A stretch of DNA of 13,710 nucleotides from DATEXQ01 sp035256745 (GCA_035256745.1 DATEXQ010000038.1:1-13710); one strand, 5' to 3'; shown: positions 7,352 through 13,086, counted from the first letter of the stretch. Numbers and translations: made by a program. Notes: generated from the letters alone by a model not told the origin.

Positions 7352-8111
7352 AATTTTAGAGAATAAGGTAAATATTTTAAATATTCAAGTTTATAATTTT
7401 ACTACAGATGAGGCTATCAAGAGAATTGAAGTATTAACTAAGGCAGGAAAACAAAGATTTGTTGTTACCCCTAATGTAGACCATATTATGAAATTGCAGA
7501 ATGATGCAGAGTTCAGGCAGATTTATGATAATGCATCACTGGTTTTGGCAGATGGAATGCCTTTAATATGGGCGTCAAAGTTTTTAGGAACATCATTAAA
7601 GGAAAAAATTAGCGGCTCGGATTTGTTTCCTAAATTATGTAAGGTAGCTGCTGAAAAAGGATATAGACTCTTCTTCATGGGCGGTAGGCCGGGGGCTGCT
7701 TTAAAGGCAGCTGAAGTTTTAAGAGATAGATATCCAGATATACAAATTGTCGGGACTTATTCGCCACCTTTTGGTTTTGAAAATGATAGAGAAGAAAATG
7801 ATAAGATTGTTAGAGCGATTAAAAATGCTAAACCGGACATCTTGTTTGTTGGCTTAGGTGCTCCAAAGCAGGAGAAATGGATTTATAAATATAGGAATGA
7901 TTATCAAGTACCTATGTCTATTGGAGTAGGTGTAAGTTTTGAGTTTGTTTCAGGAATGGTAAAAAGAGCGCCTTTGTGGATGCAAAGAGTAGGGTTGGAA
8001 TGGTTCTGGCGGCTTATGATGGAACCAAAACGCTTATGGAAGCGATATTTGGTTGATGATCCAGTTTTCTTTTGGCTTGTGTTAAAGCAGAAATTAGGGT
8101 TGCTTAAGTAA
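7347..8111 (+). CDS. WecB/TagA/CpsF-family glycosyltransferase, TagA-like subtype
   Basis: This 254-residue GT26-family enzyme has a different signature from its neighbour at 6282. VVTPNVDHIM (39-48) holds the TPN active-site motif seen in TagA. LADGMPLIWASK (67-78) carries the conserved aspartate D69. SGSDLFPKL, LFFMGGRPGAALKAA, IVGTYSPPFGFEND (134-147), FVGLGAPKQEKW (167-178) and GVGVSFEFVSG (193-203) follow. The tail GLEWFWRLMMEPKRLWKRY (216-234) is the membrane-targeting appendage. The likely job is addition of a HexNAc or ManNAc-type sugar to undecaprenyl-PP-linked sugar. The start is uncertain: GTG at 7347 sits directly against AAAGGA, too close for normal initiation. Translation may be coupled to the overlapping mini-ORF, or it may begin a little downstream. 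It overlaps the convergent hydrolase gene by 18 bp. Confidence 0.88.
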   Translation: MKILENKVNILNIQVYNFTTDEAIKRIEVLTKAGKQRFVVTPNVDHIMKLQNDAEFRQIYDNASLVLADGMPLIWASKFLGTSLKEKISGSDLFPKLCKVAAEKGYRLFFMGGRPGAALKAAEVLRDRYPDIQIVGTYSPPFGFENDREENDKIVRAIKNAKPDILFVGLGAPKQEKWIYKYRNDYQVPMSIGVGVSFEFVSGMVKRAPLWMQRVGLEWFWRLMMEPKRLWKRYLVDDPVFFWLVLKQKLGLLK

Positions 8112-10085
8112 AGTAGGTGCAGTACCCCAGTTGAATCTAACTGAAGCATTCCAGCCGCTGTTGGTATTCTTTATTTGTCCGACTTTGATTGTAAACTCAG
8201 GGGCAGTCCCCTGAGGGGAGAGCCCCTTAATAACTGCGCAATCCTTAGCGATTTCAAATTTCACATTGCTGTTTCCTAAGAAGATACGGCTTCCGAAGGA
8301 GCAGAGGATTAACTGTTGGGCGTTGGAGTTGATGTCAAAGTAGCTGTTGATGTCATTATAAGTTTTGTTAGCATCCCATCCATGAGCAAAAGCAAACTGG
8401 AATAAGGCATCCCAGTCGTTCTTCTTTGCTTCAGTGGCAAGTAACAAAGGAGTTTCAAATGTATATTTATTGGGATAGCAATGGTTCCATTCAGATAGAA
8501 CACGGGGTTTTGGGATTGATGGCTTATATTTTAGGACTCCGATTATGCCAAGGTTTTTATCGGTAAATATAGATTTATTATGGATTCGAAAATTATTTAT
8601 ATCCCAGGGTTTGTCGGGGAAAGTGGGATGATCCCAGTAGGCATGGCGGTCAAAGTAGTCAAGGACTTCCTCTTGAATTTTTAATTGTTCTTTATTCCAC
8701 AGTCCGCCACAACCTATAGGCACTTTTACCCCTACTTCATTTTTAAAGTAATTTTTCATCTCCATAAAGTATTTCTTCTCTAAATAAGTCAGAAATTCTT
8801 TCATATCAACAGCTTTATTGCTTTTGTAAAAATAAACATCTTTTAGTGTAATGGTTCCAGGACTGCTGCCTACGATGAAGCCTATTTTTGCTTTGTTACA
8901 ATCAGCAGTGGCAATAAATGGTACCTCGAATGTTTGAAAATTCTTTTCGAGTTGGAAAGAACCATAGAGCCCAAGATTTTTCCAAGGGTCATATGCCTGT
9001 TGACTGACGACGCCAAGTTTGAGAGGATGGTCTGCCTTTGCAGTAAATATAAGGATATAACTTTTACCCTTTTTTAACTGTGCTTTGTTGTATTCATACT
9101 GGAGATGCCAATTTGTGCTGGTGACATTTTTGATCTTAAGCGTAACCTCGTCATTCGTGATTTCCTTGGTCATTGCAGCACCCTGATGTTGTTCCATCTG
9201 CCATTCCTTAATATTAGGAAGCAGAGGATATGAAGATTTAGGCCAGGCCTCCTGCGTCTTTTCGAAGGAGTCATATTTAGTGATAAGCCAGGTATTTAAT
9301 AATTCATCAAATTCTTTCTGATAATATTCAGAGACGGAGGTTTTATTAAAACCTGCAAGAGTGCTTTCATTAACTATTTCTACAAGACAAATGGCAGGGT
9401 CGTCACAGTAGCGTAGTTTAGTATATGGGTTAAAGTGAGTAAGGAGTTCTTTGGCATATTTTTTCTGGAGTTCGATAAGGCGTTTGTCGAACATACAAAC
9501 TGGCTTTGCAGCCATACCAAGTTTTTCTGCACCAGCGACTCCGTCTCCCTTGGTGAAGTGGCGGGATACGAGTAGATTTATATTAATATAGATGCCGCGT
9601 TGTTTTAACTGGTATATGAGGTAATCAAGTTTGTCGAGCTGTCGGGGGCTTAAATGGCCGGTTGGCTTCAACTGTTTATCTTTAACAGCTGGGGAGACAT
9701 CCTCAAATATGCCATTCGGTTCGAAGTAGAAATCCATATGGTGCAGGCGCACCGCATTAAAGCCGAAGTAGGCAATGCGTTTTGCAATTATTTCAGCTTC
9801 TTTTTTAGCAGGGAAGCAGGCGCTGAAGCAGAGGTTCGTGCCCCAGAATTTGGCGCGAGTTCCAACCTCAAAATAAAAATGTCCATCTTTGACTTTGACG
9901 AAGCCATGCTTGCCAGCAGGGGGGTCAAGGACTTCCTTGCCAGCATTAAAGACAGAAGCTGGTACACCCTGATAATCCGGCGCAGTCGTCGGGTCAGATG
10001 GAAAATAATAAGGGAACCATTGCTCGCTGGCATATGCTATACATACAGTAATAAATATCAAGAAGACTGAAAGGAATTTTTTCAT
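8094..10085 (-). CDS. Secreted GH-A-clan-like glycoside hydrolase with inserted carbohydrate-binding module
   Basis: The 663-residue protein starts with a signal peptide (MKKFLSVFLIFITVCIAYA, cleavage near residue 20), so it acts in the periplasm or outside. A (beta/alpha)8-type hydrolase follows: GHFYFEVGTRAKFWGTNLCF (68-87), FNAVRLHHMDF (109-119), ICLVEIVNEST (232-242) with N239/E240 as the probable acid/base, and RVLSEWNHC (528-536) with E532 as the probable nucleophile. Residues about 295-422 interrupt the barrel and resemble a CBM4/9-like jelly roll (NWHLQY, KGKSYILIFTAKADHPLKLG, TITLKDVYFYKS). After QQLILCSFGSRIFLG the C-terminal region is short and ends GTAPTLLKQP inside the 3' end of the convergent transferase gene. 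Family members, as I recall them, continue beyond 'WG.AP.LLE', so a C-terminal truncation is likely. The substrate is unknown; cleavage or trimming of the locus-encoded glycan is an inference. Confidence 0.75.
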   Translation of the reverse strand: MKKFLSVFLIFITVCIAYASEQWFPYYFPSDPTTAPDYQGVPASVFNAGKEVLDPPAGKHGFVKVKDGHFYFEVGTRAKFWGTNLCFSACFPAKKEAEIIAKRIAYFGFNAVRLHHMDFYFEPNGIFEDVSPAVKDKQLKPTGHLSPRQLDKLDYLIYQLKQRGIYININLLVSRHFTKGDGVAGAEKLGMAAKPVCMFDKRLIELQKKYAKELLTHFNPYTKLRYCDDPAICLVEIVNESTLAGFNKTSVSEYYQKEFDELLNTWLITKYDSFEKTQEAWPKSSYPLLPNIKEWQMEQHQGAAMTKEITNDEVTLKIKNVTSTNWHLQYEYNKAQLKKGKSYILIFTAKADHPLKLGVVSQQAYDPWKNLGLYGSFQLEKNFQTFEVPFIATADCNKAKIGFIVGSSPGTITLKDVYFYKSNKAVDMKEFLTYLEKKYFMEMKNYFKNEVGVKVPIGCGGLWNKEQLKIQEEVLDYFDRHAYWDHPTFPDKPWDINNFRIHNKSIFTDKNLGIIGVLKYKPSIPKPRVLSEWNHCYPNKYTFETPLLLATEAKKNDWDALFQFAFAHGWDANKTYNDINSYFDINSNAQQLILCSFGSRIFLGNSNVKFEIAKDCAVIKGLSPQGTAPEFTIKVGQIKNTNSGWNASVRFNWGTAPTLLKQP

Positions 10086-10092
10086 AAATGAA

Positions 10093-10098
10093 ATTATA
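10093..10098 (-). promoter_or_regulatory. Possible -10 box of the hydrolase gene (near-leaderless)
   Basis: On the minus strand a perfect TATAAT ends only 7 nt before the ATG of the hydrolase gene. No Shine-Dalgarno lies in the intervening TTCATTT, and the -35 region (TTTATT about 17 bp upstream) is weak. If used, it would give a nearly leaderless mRNA. In DNA this AT-rich the match could be chance. Confidence 0.3.
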
Positions 10099-10255
10099 GC
10101 TTTGAAAGCGTAAATAATAAAGATTAAGTTTTGTGGGATATTTATGGAAACACATAATTTCCTGAAAAAGTATGGTTTGAAAAGAGGGAGATATATCCTT
10201 GCAGTAGGAAGGTTTGTTCCAGAGAAGGGGTTTCATGATTTGATGGATGCTTTTA

Positions 10256-10289
10256 ATAAGCTGGTAAGCCTGCAAGCTGATAAGCTGGT
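10256..10289 (+). repeat. Dispersed 'AGCTGRYAAGC' repeat inside the GT4 pseudogene
   Basis: AAGCTGGTAAGCCTGCAAGC and the following GATAAGCTGG form an iterated AGCTG(g/a)(t/c)AAGC pattern. Related tracts lie between genes at 11972-12021 and 13081-13110. Here it is in frame and encodes KLVSLQADKL, just before the LVIVG strand. Chance codon similarity is possible because KL and LVxL are common in this domain. Confidence 0.4.
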
Positions 10290-10355
10290 CATTGTGGGGA
10301 AAGCTGACCACGAAGATAGATATAGCCGAAGTTTAAAGAAGAAGGCTGATAACAC

Positions 10356-10716
10356 TAAAAATATAATTTTAACAGGGTATTTGACAGGCAAACCTCTACA
10401 ACAACTTTATAGTCATGCCGGGCTTTTTGTGCTTCCTTCTTATTATGAAGGTCTGCCTATAGTTTTGCTTGAGGCCATGAGTTATGGATTGTCATGCATA
10501 GCAAGTGATATCCCTGCCAATAAAAATGTAGGATTAGATAATGACAGGTTTTTTAAGGCAGGGGATGTCAATGCGATTGCTGCGAAGATTTAAGAATTTA
10601 TCAATAAACCCTTAAAAGAGAAAGAAAGGGAAAGACAGATATATATGATCACTGAGCAGTATAACTGGGGGAAAATAGCCGAAGATACACTGAAGGTATA
10701 TAAGTCGGTTATTTAA
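10356..10716 (+). repeat. Direct repeat of GT4 3' half, copy A
   Basis: About 361 bp, starting at TAAAAATATAATTTTAACAG, aligns without gaps to 11604-11964. I count about 28 differences by eye, so roughly 92% identity. The repeats have the same orientation, and the 887 bp between them contains the ParE-type toxin-antitoxin pair. Homologous recombination between the copies would delete that pair. Confidence 0.85.
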
Positions 10717-10722
10717 TTACTT

Positions 10723-10828
10723 AAGGATTCAAGGAGTCAAGGGATCATCGCCTCAGGCGATCCGCCGAGGCGGAAGGATTTAAGTGTTTTCACTCGAACC
10801 CTCAAACCCTGGAATCCTCAAACCCTTT
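10723..10828. repeat. Compound palindromic element
   Basis: The left arm (AAGGATTCAAGGAGTCAAGG) and the right arm (CCCTGGAATCCTCAAACCCT) are imperfect inverted repeats. They meet at a central hairpin AAGTG-TTTT-CACT near 10782-10791. The left arm is interrupted by a separate GC-rich hairpin at 10749-10772. It follows the GT4 pseudogene directly and ends about 75 bp before the toxin gene's 3' end. It is a dispersed palindromic repeat type; I see no transposase. Confidence 0.6.
10749..10772. repeat. GC-rich REP-like hairpin nested in the larger palindrome
   Basis: CGCCTC-A-GGCG-ATC-CGCC-GAGGCG folds into a 10-bp stem with one bulged A and a 3-base loop. Two shorter alternative hairpins are also possible (ATCGCC-TCA-GGCGAT and TCCGCC-GA-GGCGGA). 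It stands out as GC-rich in AT-rich surroundings, like REP-type extragenic palindromes. There is no T-run after it, so it is not a typical terminator. Confidence 0.65.
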
Positions 10829-10902
10829 CTTTACTTTTAGCTGTTCATCATTCAATCTTTACTTTATAATCCAACTCAGTGATAGAATTCTTAGTGAGAA
10901 TG

Positions 10903-11202
10903 TTATGCCTTCTTTTCTCTATTTTTCCAATATCCGGGTTCTCTGTTGAGGTGCATCACAGAGACTATAAATACCTCTTCATCTGTAATTTGGTATATGA
11001 CCCCGTAAGGGAAACGATTTGTCAAACATCTTCTGGTATTTGCAGAAAGTGAAGCCCAAGCATGAGTAAAGGAAAGAATGTTTCGAATTGTCAGGTAGAC
11101 TTCTTTTGCAAATTCCAATCCGAGACTATTTTGGCATTCATTATAATAAGAGATGGCCTCATTTAACTCCTTTTCGGCATCAGGATGGAAGGAATAATTC
11201 AA
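10903..11202 (-). CDS. ParE/RelE-superfamily toxin
   Basis: A 99-residue protein with the compact fold pattern of the ParE/RelE toxin superfamily. An N-terminal strand (NYSFHP) and helices (DAEKELNEAISYYNECQNSLGLEFAKEV in outline) are followed by strands in CLTNRFPYGVIYQI (59-72), VFIVSVMHLNREPGYW (77-92) and a basic tail. The 'R.FPYGV.Y.i' and 'v.H..REPGYW' blocks are typical of ParE-like plasmid-stabilisation proteins, which inhibit DNA gyrase; RelE members cut mRNA instead. The target here is not provable. The start codon is TTG at 11202, with AGG about 8 nt upstream. It follows the antitoxin by 5 bp, so the two form one operon, antitoxin first, and the antitoxin should bind and block it. 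Confidence 0.82.
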   Translation of the reverse strand: MNYSFHPDAEKELNEAISYYNECQNSLGLEFAKEVYLTIRNILSFTHAWASLSANTRRCLTNRFPYGVIYQITDEEVFIVSVMHLNREPGYWKNREKKA

Positions 11203-11207
11203 GAACT

Positions 11208-11426
11208 TTACCTGTCAAATATTTTTTTAAACACTTCATCGCCTGGTATCGTTTTTACTTTACCACTTTTTATTTCTTCAACCCTCTTTTCTGCTTCCGC
11301 TGCCCATAATTCGTCTATTTCTTTCTGAACTGGATGAATACTTCGGAGAAGTTTATCTATAAGTTGTGCCCTTATCTCGACCGGTAGCGAAACTGCTTCG
11401 TCAAAAAGTTCCTGGGTCTTTATCAT
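11208..11426 (-). CDS. Addiction-module antitoxin (TIGR02574 / PF09720-like)
   Basis: This 72-residue acidic, helical protein has the hallmarks of the short 'putative addiction module component' family. The N-terminal helix TQELFDEAVSLPVEIRAQLI is followed by DKLLRSIHP, ELWAAEAEKRVEEIKSGKV and IPGDEVFKKI. It is normally encoded just upstream of a ParE/RelE-type toxin, as here. I start it at the ATG at 11426, because GGAGG (11432-11436) lies 5 nt upstream. An in-frame GTG at 11438 would place the ribosome site inside the gene. The protein should neutralise the toxin at 10903-11202 and probably represses its own operon. A TATACT at 11460-11465 on the minus strand is a possible -10 box. Confidence 0.85.
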   Translation of the reverse strand: MIKTQELFDEAVSLPVEIRAQLIDKLLRSIHPVQKEIDELWAAEAEKRVEEIKSGKVKTIPGDEVFKKIFDR

Positions 11427-11488
11427 GTTTACCTCCACATAAGATATTAGTTTTATTTAAGTATATCATGTTTTACCGATTGGAGTAA

Positions 11489-11964
11489 TTCTTTGGAGTT
11501 TTTATTACAGTAGGGCATAAGCCTGATATTCTTCATATACACGCTATAGTGCCTTCATTGTTTGCTCCATTAGCAAGGGCTCTTGGTGGTTGCCACGAAA
11601 CAATAAAAATATAATTTTAACAGGGTTTTTGACAGGCAAACCTCTACAAGAACTTTATAGTCATGACGGGCTTTTTGTGCTCCCTTCTTATTATGAAGGT
11701 CTGCCTATAGTTTTGCTTGAGGCTATGAGTTATGGATTGTCCTGCATAGCGAGTGATATCCCGGCAAACAGAAATGTAGGATTAGATGATGACAGGTTTT
11801 TTAAGCCAGGGGATGTCAATGCGATTGCTGCAAAGATTGAAGAATTTATTAATAAACCTTTTAAAGAGGAAGAGCGGCAAAGACAGATATATATGATCAC
11901 TGAGCAGTATAACTGGGGGAAGATAGCCGAGGATACTTTGAGGGTTTATAAGTCGGTTATTTAA
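11489..11964 (+). pseudogene. GT4 glycosyltransferase with internal deletion and frame change (copy 2)
   Basis: Two pieces of one GT4 gene are joined. The first, in one frame from about 11489 to 11585, encodes HKPDILHIHAIVPSLFAPL and ARALG, the classic N-terminal GT-B segment that precedes the acceptor-site histidine region. After GGTTGCCACGAAACAA the sequence jumps into another frame and resumes at NKNIILTGFLTGKPLQELYS (from about 11598), with YYEGLPIVLLEAM (EX7E) and the normal C-terminus ending TAA at 11962-11964. About 140-150 residues between the pieces, and the true N-terminus, are missing. The C-terminal piece has no credible start; a TTG at 11590 falls at the junction. It cannot make a working transferase. 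The 3' ~361 bp duplicate the pseudogene at 10144-10716. Confidence 0.83.
11604..11964 (+). repeat. Direct repeat of GT4 3' half, copy B
   Basis: Partner of 10356-10716. This copy keeps GAA at the position where copy A has the nonsense TAA. It also has cleaner family residues (QELYSH, RFFKPGD), so it is probably nearer the ancestral sequence. Confidence 0.85.
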
Positions 11965-11971
11965 TTATTCA

Positions 11972-12021
11972 GGCTAACAGCTGGCAAGCCAATAAGCTAT
12001 CAAGCTGGCAGCTTACAGGCC
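11972..12021. repeat. Dispersed 'AGCTGGCAAGC' repeat
   Basis: Iterated CAGCTGGCAAGCC, AATAAGCTATCAAGCTGG and CAGCTTACAGGCC, with internal inverted complementarity (CAGCTGG..AAGCTGGCAGCTT). It lies in the 83-bp gap between the GT4 pseudogene and the orphan hicB-like gene and resembles 13081-13110. Confidence 0.5.
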
Positions 12022-12047
12022 AGATGTGATAAATGAGATAGATGTTT

Positions 12048-12257
12048 TTATGCGTAAGCGAGTTTCCCTTTCGGAGGCGGAATTTCTCTCCCTAACCTCT
12101 TTGCTGTTTCTATCCATTCGTCTATAATCACTTGAACATTTCTCAGCGCCTCTTCGTATGTTGCACCATCTGCCATACATCCTGGTAATTCTGGCACTTC
12201 AGCTATAAAGGCAGTGTCTTCTTCGCTCCAACAAATGATTACTTCATACTTATACAT
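12048..12257 (-). CDS. HicB-family antitoxin-like protein, orphan
   Basis: A 69-residue protein with the HicB partial RNase-H-like fold: YEVIICWSEEDTAFIAEVPE, LPGCMADGATYEEALRNVQ, VIIDEWIETAKRLGREIPPP. The D/E-rich strand, the 'PELPGC.ADG.TYEEAL.N' block and the 'IP.P' tail are standard for HicB and the related UPF0150 proteins. A clear ribosome site (AAGGAGA) lies about 7 nt before the ATG at 12257. It has no HicA next to it: downstream is only repeat DNA and the GT4 pseudogene. It is 82 bp downstream of a complete hicB-hicA pair on the same strand. It could be an orphan antitoxin or the remainder of a second pair, possibly cross-neutralising the neighbouring HicA. Confidence 0.82.
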   Translation of the reverse strand: MYKYEVIICWSEEDTAFIAEVPELPGCMADGATYEEALRNVQVIIDEWIETAKRLGREIPPPKGKLAYA

Positions 12258-12339
12258 GCTATCTCTCCTTGTGAAATGAGATTGTCATTACGAGAGCTGC
12301 GAAAGGATGATATAGAAATAAGAATGATTTATGGTATTT

Positions 12340-12570
12340 TTAATCCCCAAGGAGTTTTAAGAAATCGTCTTTTGTCATCTCCACATCCCTGAGAATCTTG
12401 GAGAAAAGTCCTGGTCCAATTATTTCACCAGAATGTAAAGGAACAACTGTCGCACGTCCATCCGGATGTTTTAAAAATACATGACTACCTCTTTGTCTCT
12501 CAATTATAAAACCACCATTTCTGAGGGCTACCAGGATTTTTTTCCCTGTTAGGGAGGGAAGCTTTCTCAT
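12340..12570 (-). CDS. hicA: HicA mRNA-interferase toxin
   Basis: A 76-residue protein with the double-stranded-RNA-binding-like fold of HicA. It has LPSLTGKKILVALRNGGFII, then RQRGSHVFLKHPDGRATVVP with the catalytic histidine H30 in the GSH motif, then HSGEIIGPGLFSKILRD and a C-terminal helix MTKDDFLKLL. These are the key features of the YcfA/HicA family, which cleaves mRNA (and tmRNA in E. coli) when free of HicB. The start overlaps the upstream antitoxin's stop as ATGA (12567-12570), so synthesis is coupled and the antitoxin comes first. This is the reverse of the classic hicAB order but common in the family. Length and motif are intact, so it should be functional. Confidence 0.9.
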   Translation of the reverse strand: MRKLPSLTGKKILVALRNGGFIIERQRGSHVFLKHPDGRATVVPLHSGEIIGPGLFSKILRDVEMTKDDFLKLLGD

Positions 12571-12776
12571 ATAGCTACTTTTTGAACGCCAACGAGATGG
12601 GTCACGGGGTGACCTTCTCCGTACACCTCAAGACAAAGCTGAATCGCCTCTTTAATTCTTTTCATCAAATCATCGAGAGACTTTGCCTGTGTGTGACATC
12701 CCTTAAGCTCAGGGACTTCAGCTATATAATATCCTTCTTCATCTTGTTCTATGATGACTGTAAATTCTTTAGACAT
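12567..12776 (-). CDS. hicB: HicB antitoxin
   Basis: This 69-residue protein has the HicB fold signature: EFTVIIEQDEEGYYIAEVPE, LKGCHTQAKSLDDLMKRIKEA, IQLCLE. It is short and has no C-terminal DNA-binding (RHH or HTH) domain, ending HLVGVQKVAI. Autoregulation would therefore have to use another protein, or binding through the HicA complex. A strong ribosome site (GGAGGAAAG) lies just before the ATG at 12776. It is encoded upstream of hicA with a 4-bp overlap and should bind and mask the toxin. It shares the block 'PEL.GC.....S/TY..L...' with the orphan protein at 12048-12257 but is only distantly similar overall. Confidence 0.9.
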   Translation of the reverse strand: MSKEFTVIIEQDEEGYYIAEVPELKGCHTQAKSLDDLMKRIKEAIQLCLEVYGEGHPVTHLVGVQKVAI

Positions 12777-12809
12777 AGACTTTCCTCCGTCAAAGAAAAC
12801 TTTCTAACG

Positions 12810-12878
12810 TTATATTCTTGAGTCTTTGGGATTACCTTTTGAACTGGCTTTTATGATAGACAAATCAATGAAATTCAT
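12810..12878 (-). CDS. Possible 22-residue leader ORF upstream of hicBA
   Basis: An ATG at 12878 opens 22 codons (MNFIDLSIIKASSKG..., ending DSRI) and stops 33 bp before the hicB start. GGGGAGGA lies 7 nt before the ATG, which is near-ideal for initiation. The start codon sits inside the palindrome CAATGAAATTCATTG (12866-12880), so a hairpin or a bound repressor could mask it. I do not recognise the peptide. It may be a regulatory leader, the stub of a lost gene, or chance. Confidence 0.3.
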   Translation of the reverse strand: MNFIDLSIIKASSKGNPKDSRI

Positions 12879-12978
12879 TGTATCATCCTCCCCAGTGTAC
12901 TATTAGCCACTCGTCCTTTTTTACGATAAATGCCAGAATGCCCCGTCCTTTGGGCGGGAAACTTCACTCATTTTTTAG

Positions 12979-13086
12979 TATACCAATGTAGAAAATATAA
13001 AGGAAAGAATTTTATATCCAGTCATGCAATCAATGTTTTTGGGTACAACAATAGACGTAGATCTGATTGGGCATGAAAAGGGCTGA
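12979..13086 (+). pseudogene. Possible gene remnant cut by a repeat
   Basis: A 35-codon open frame looks protein-like rather than random: NIKERILYPVMQSMFLG followed by TTIDVDLIGHEKG. It stops at TGA 13084-13086, the third to fifth bases of the repeat GGCTGACAAGCCTG that begins at 13081, as if the repeat had truncated a gene. There is a stop at 12976-12978 just upstream and no good ribosome site. I do not recognise the family. Confidence 0.22.

Larger units (their letters stand above)
10144..10716 (+). pseudogene. GT4 glycosyltransferase, C-terminal half, with in-frame nonsense codon (copy 1)
   Basis: The sequence encodes the C-terminal nucleotide-sugar-binding domain of a GT4 enzyme. It runs FLKKYGLKRGRYILAVGRFV, FHDLMDAFNKL, LVIVGKADHEDRYSRSLKKK, NIILTGYLTGKPLQQLYSHA, then YYEGLPIVLLEAMSYG with the EX7E pair, then ASDIPANKNVGLD. 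The acceptor-binding N-terminal domain (~200 residues) is absent; the fragment begins 58 bp from the start of the divergent hydrolase gene. A TAA at 10591-10593 interrupts the frame, and in the sister copy at 11604-11964 the same codon is GAA. After it the frame continues with the expected tail (QIYMITEQYNWGKIAEDTL) to the natural TAA at 10714-10716. The ATG at 10144 is probably accidental. A fragment lacking the acceptor domain should not be an active transferase. Confidence 0.85.

Noticed and set aside
9654..10070. 138-codon plus-strand open frame
   Set aside because: It lies wholly antisense to the signal-peptide and N-terminal part of the hydrolase, whose protein motifs are clear; a shadow frame.
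11088..11309. 73-codon plus-strand frame
   Set aside because: Antisense to both genes of the ParE-type module; no supporting features.
12582..12821. 79-codon plus-strand frame
   Set aside because: Antisense to hicB, which has a strong ribosome site and clear HicB motifs.
12942..12976. Hairpin followed by six T's as a rho-independent terminator
   Set aside because: The T-run begins 12 nt after the stem and the stem has a G-T pair; it does not follow a plus-strand gene. Kept only as a note in the gene-poor region entry.
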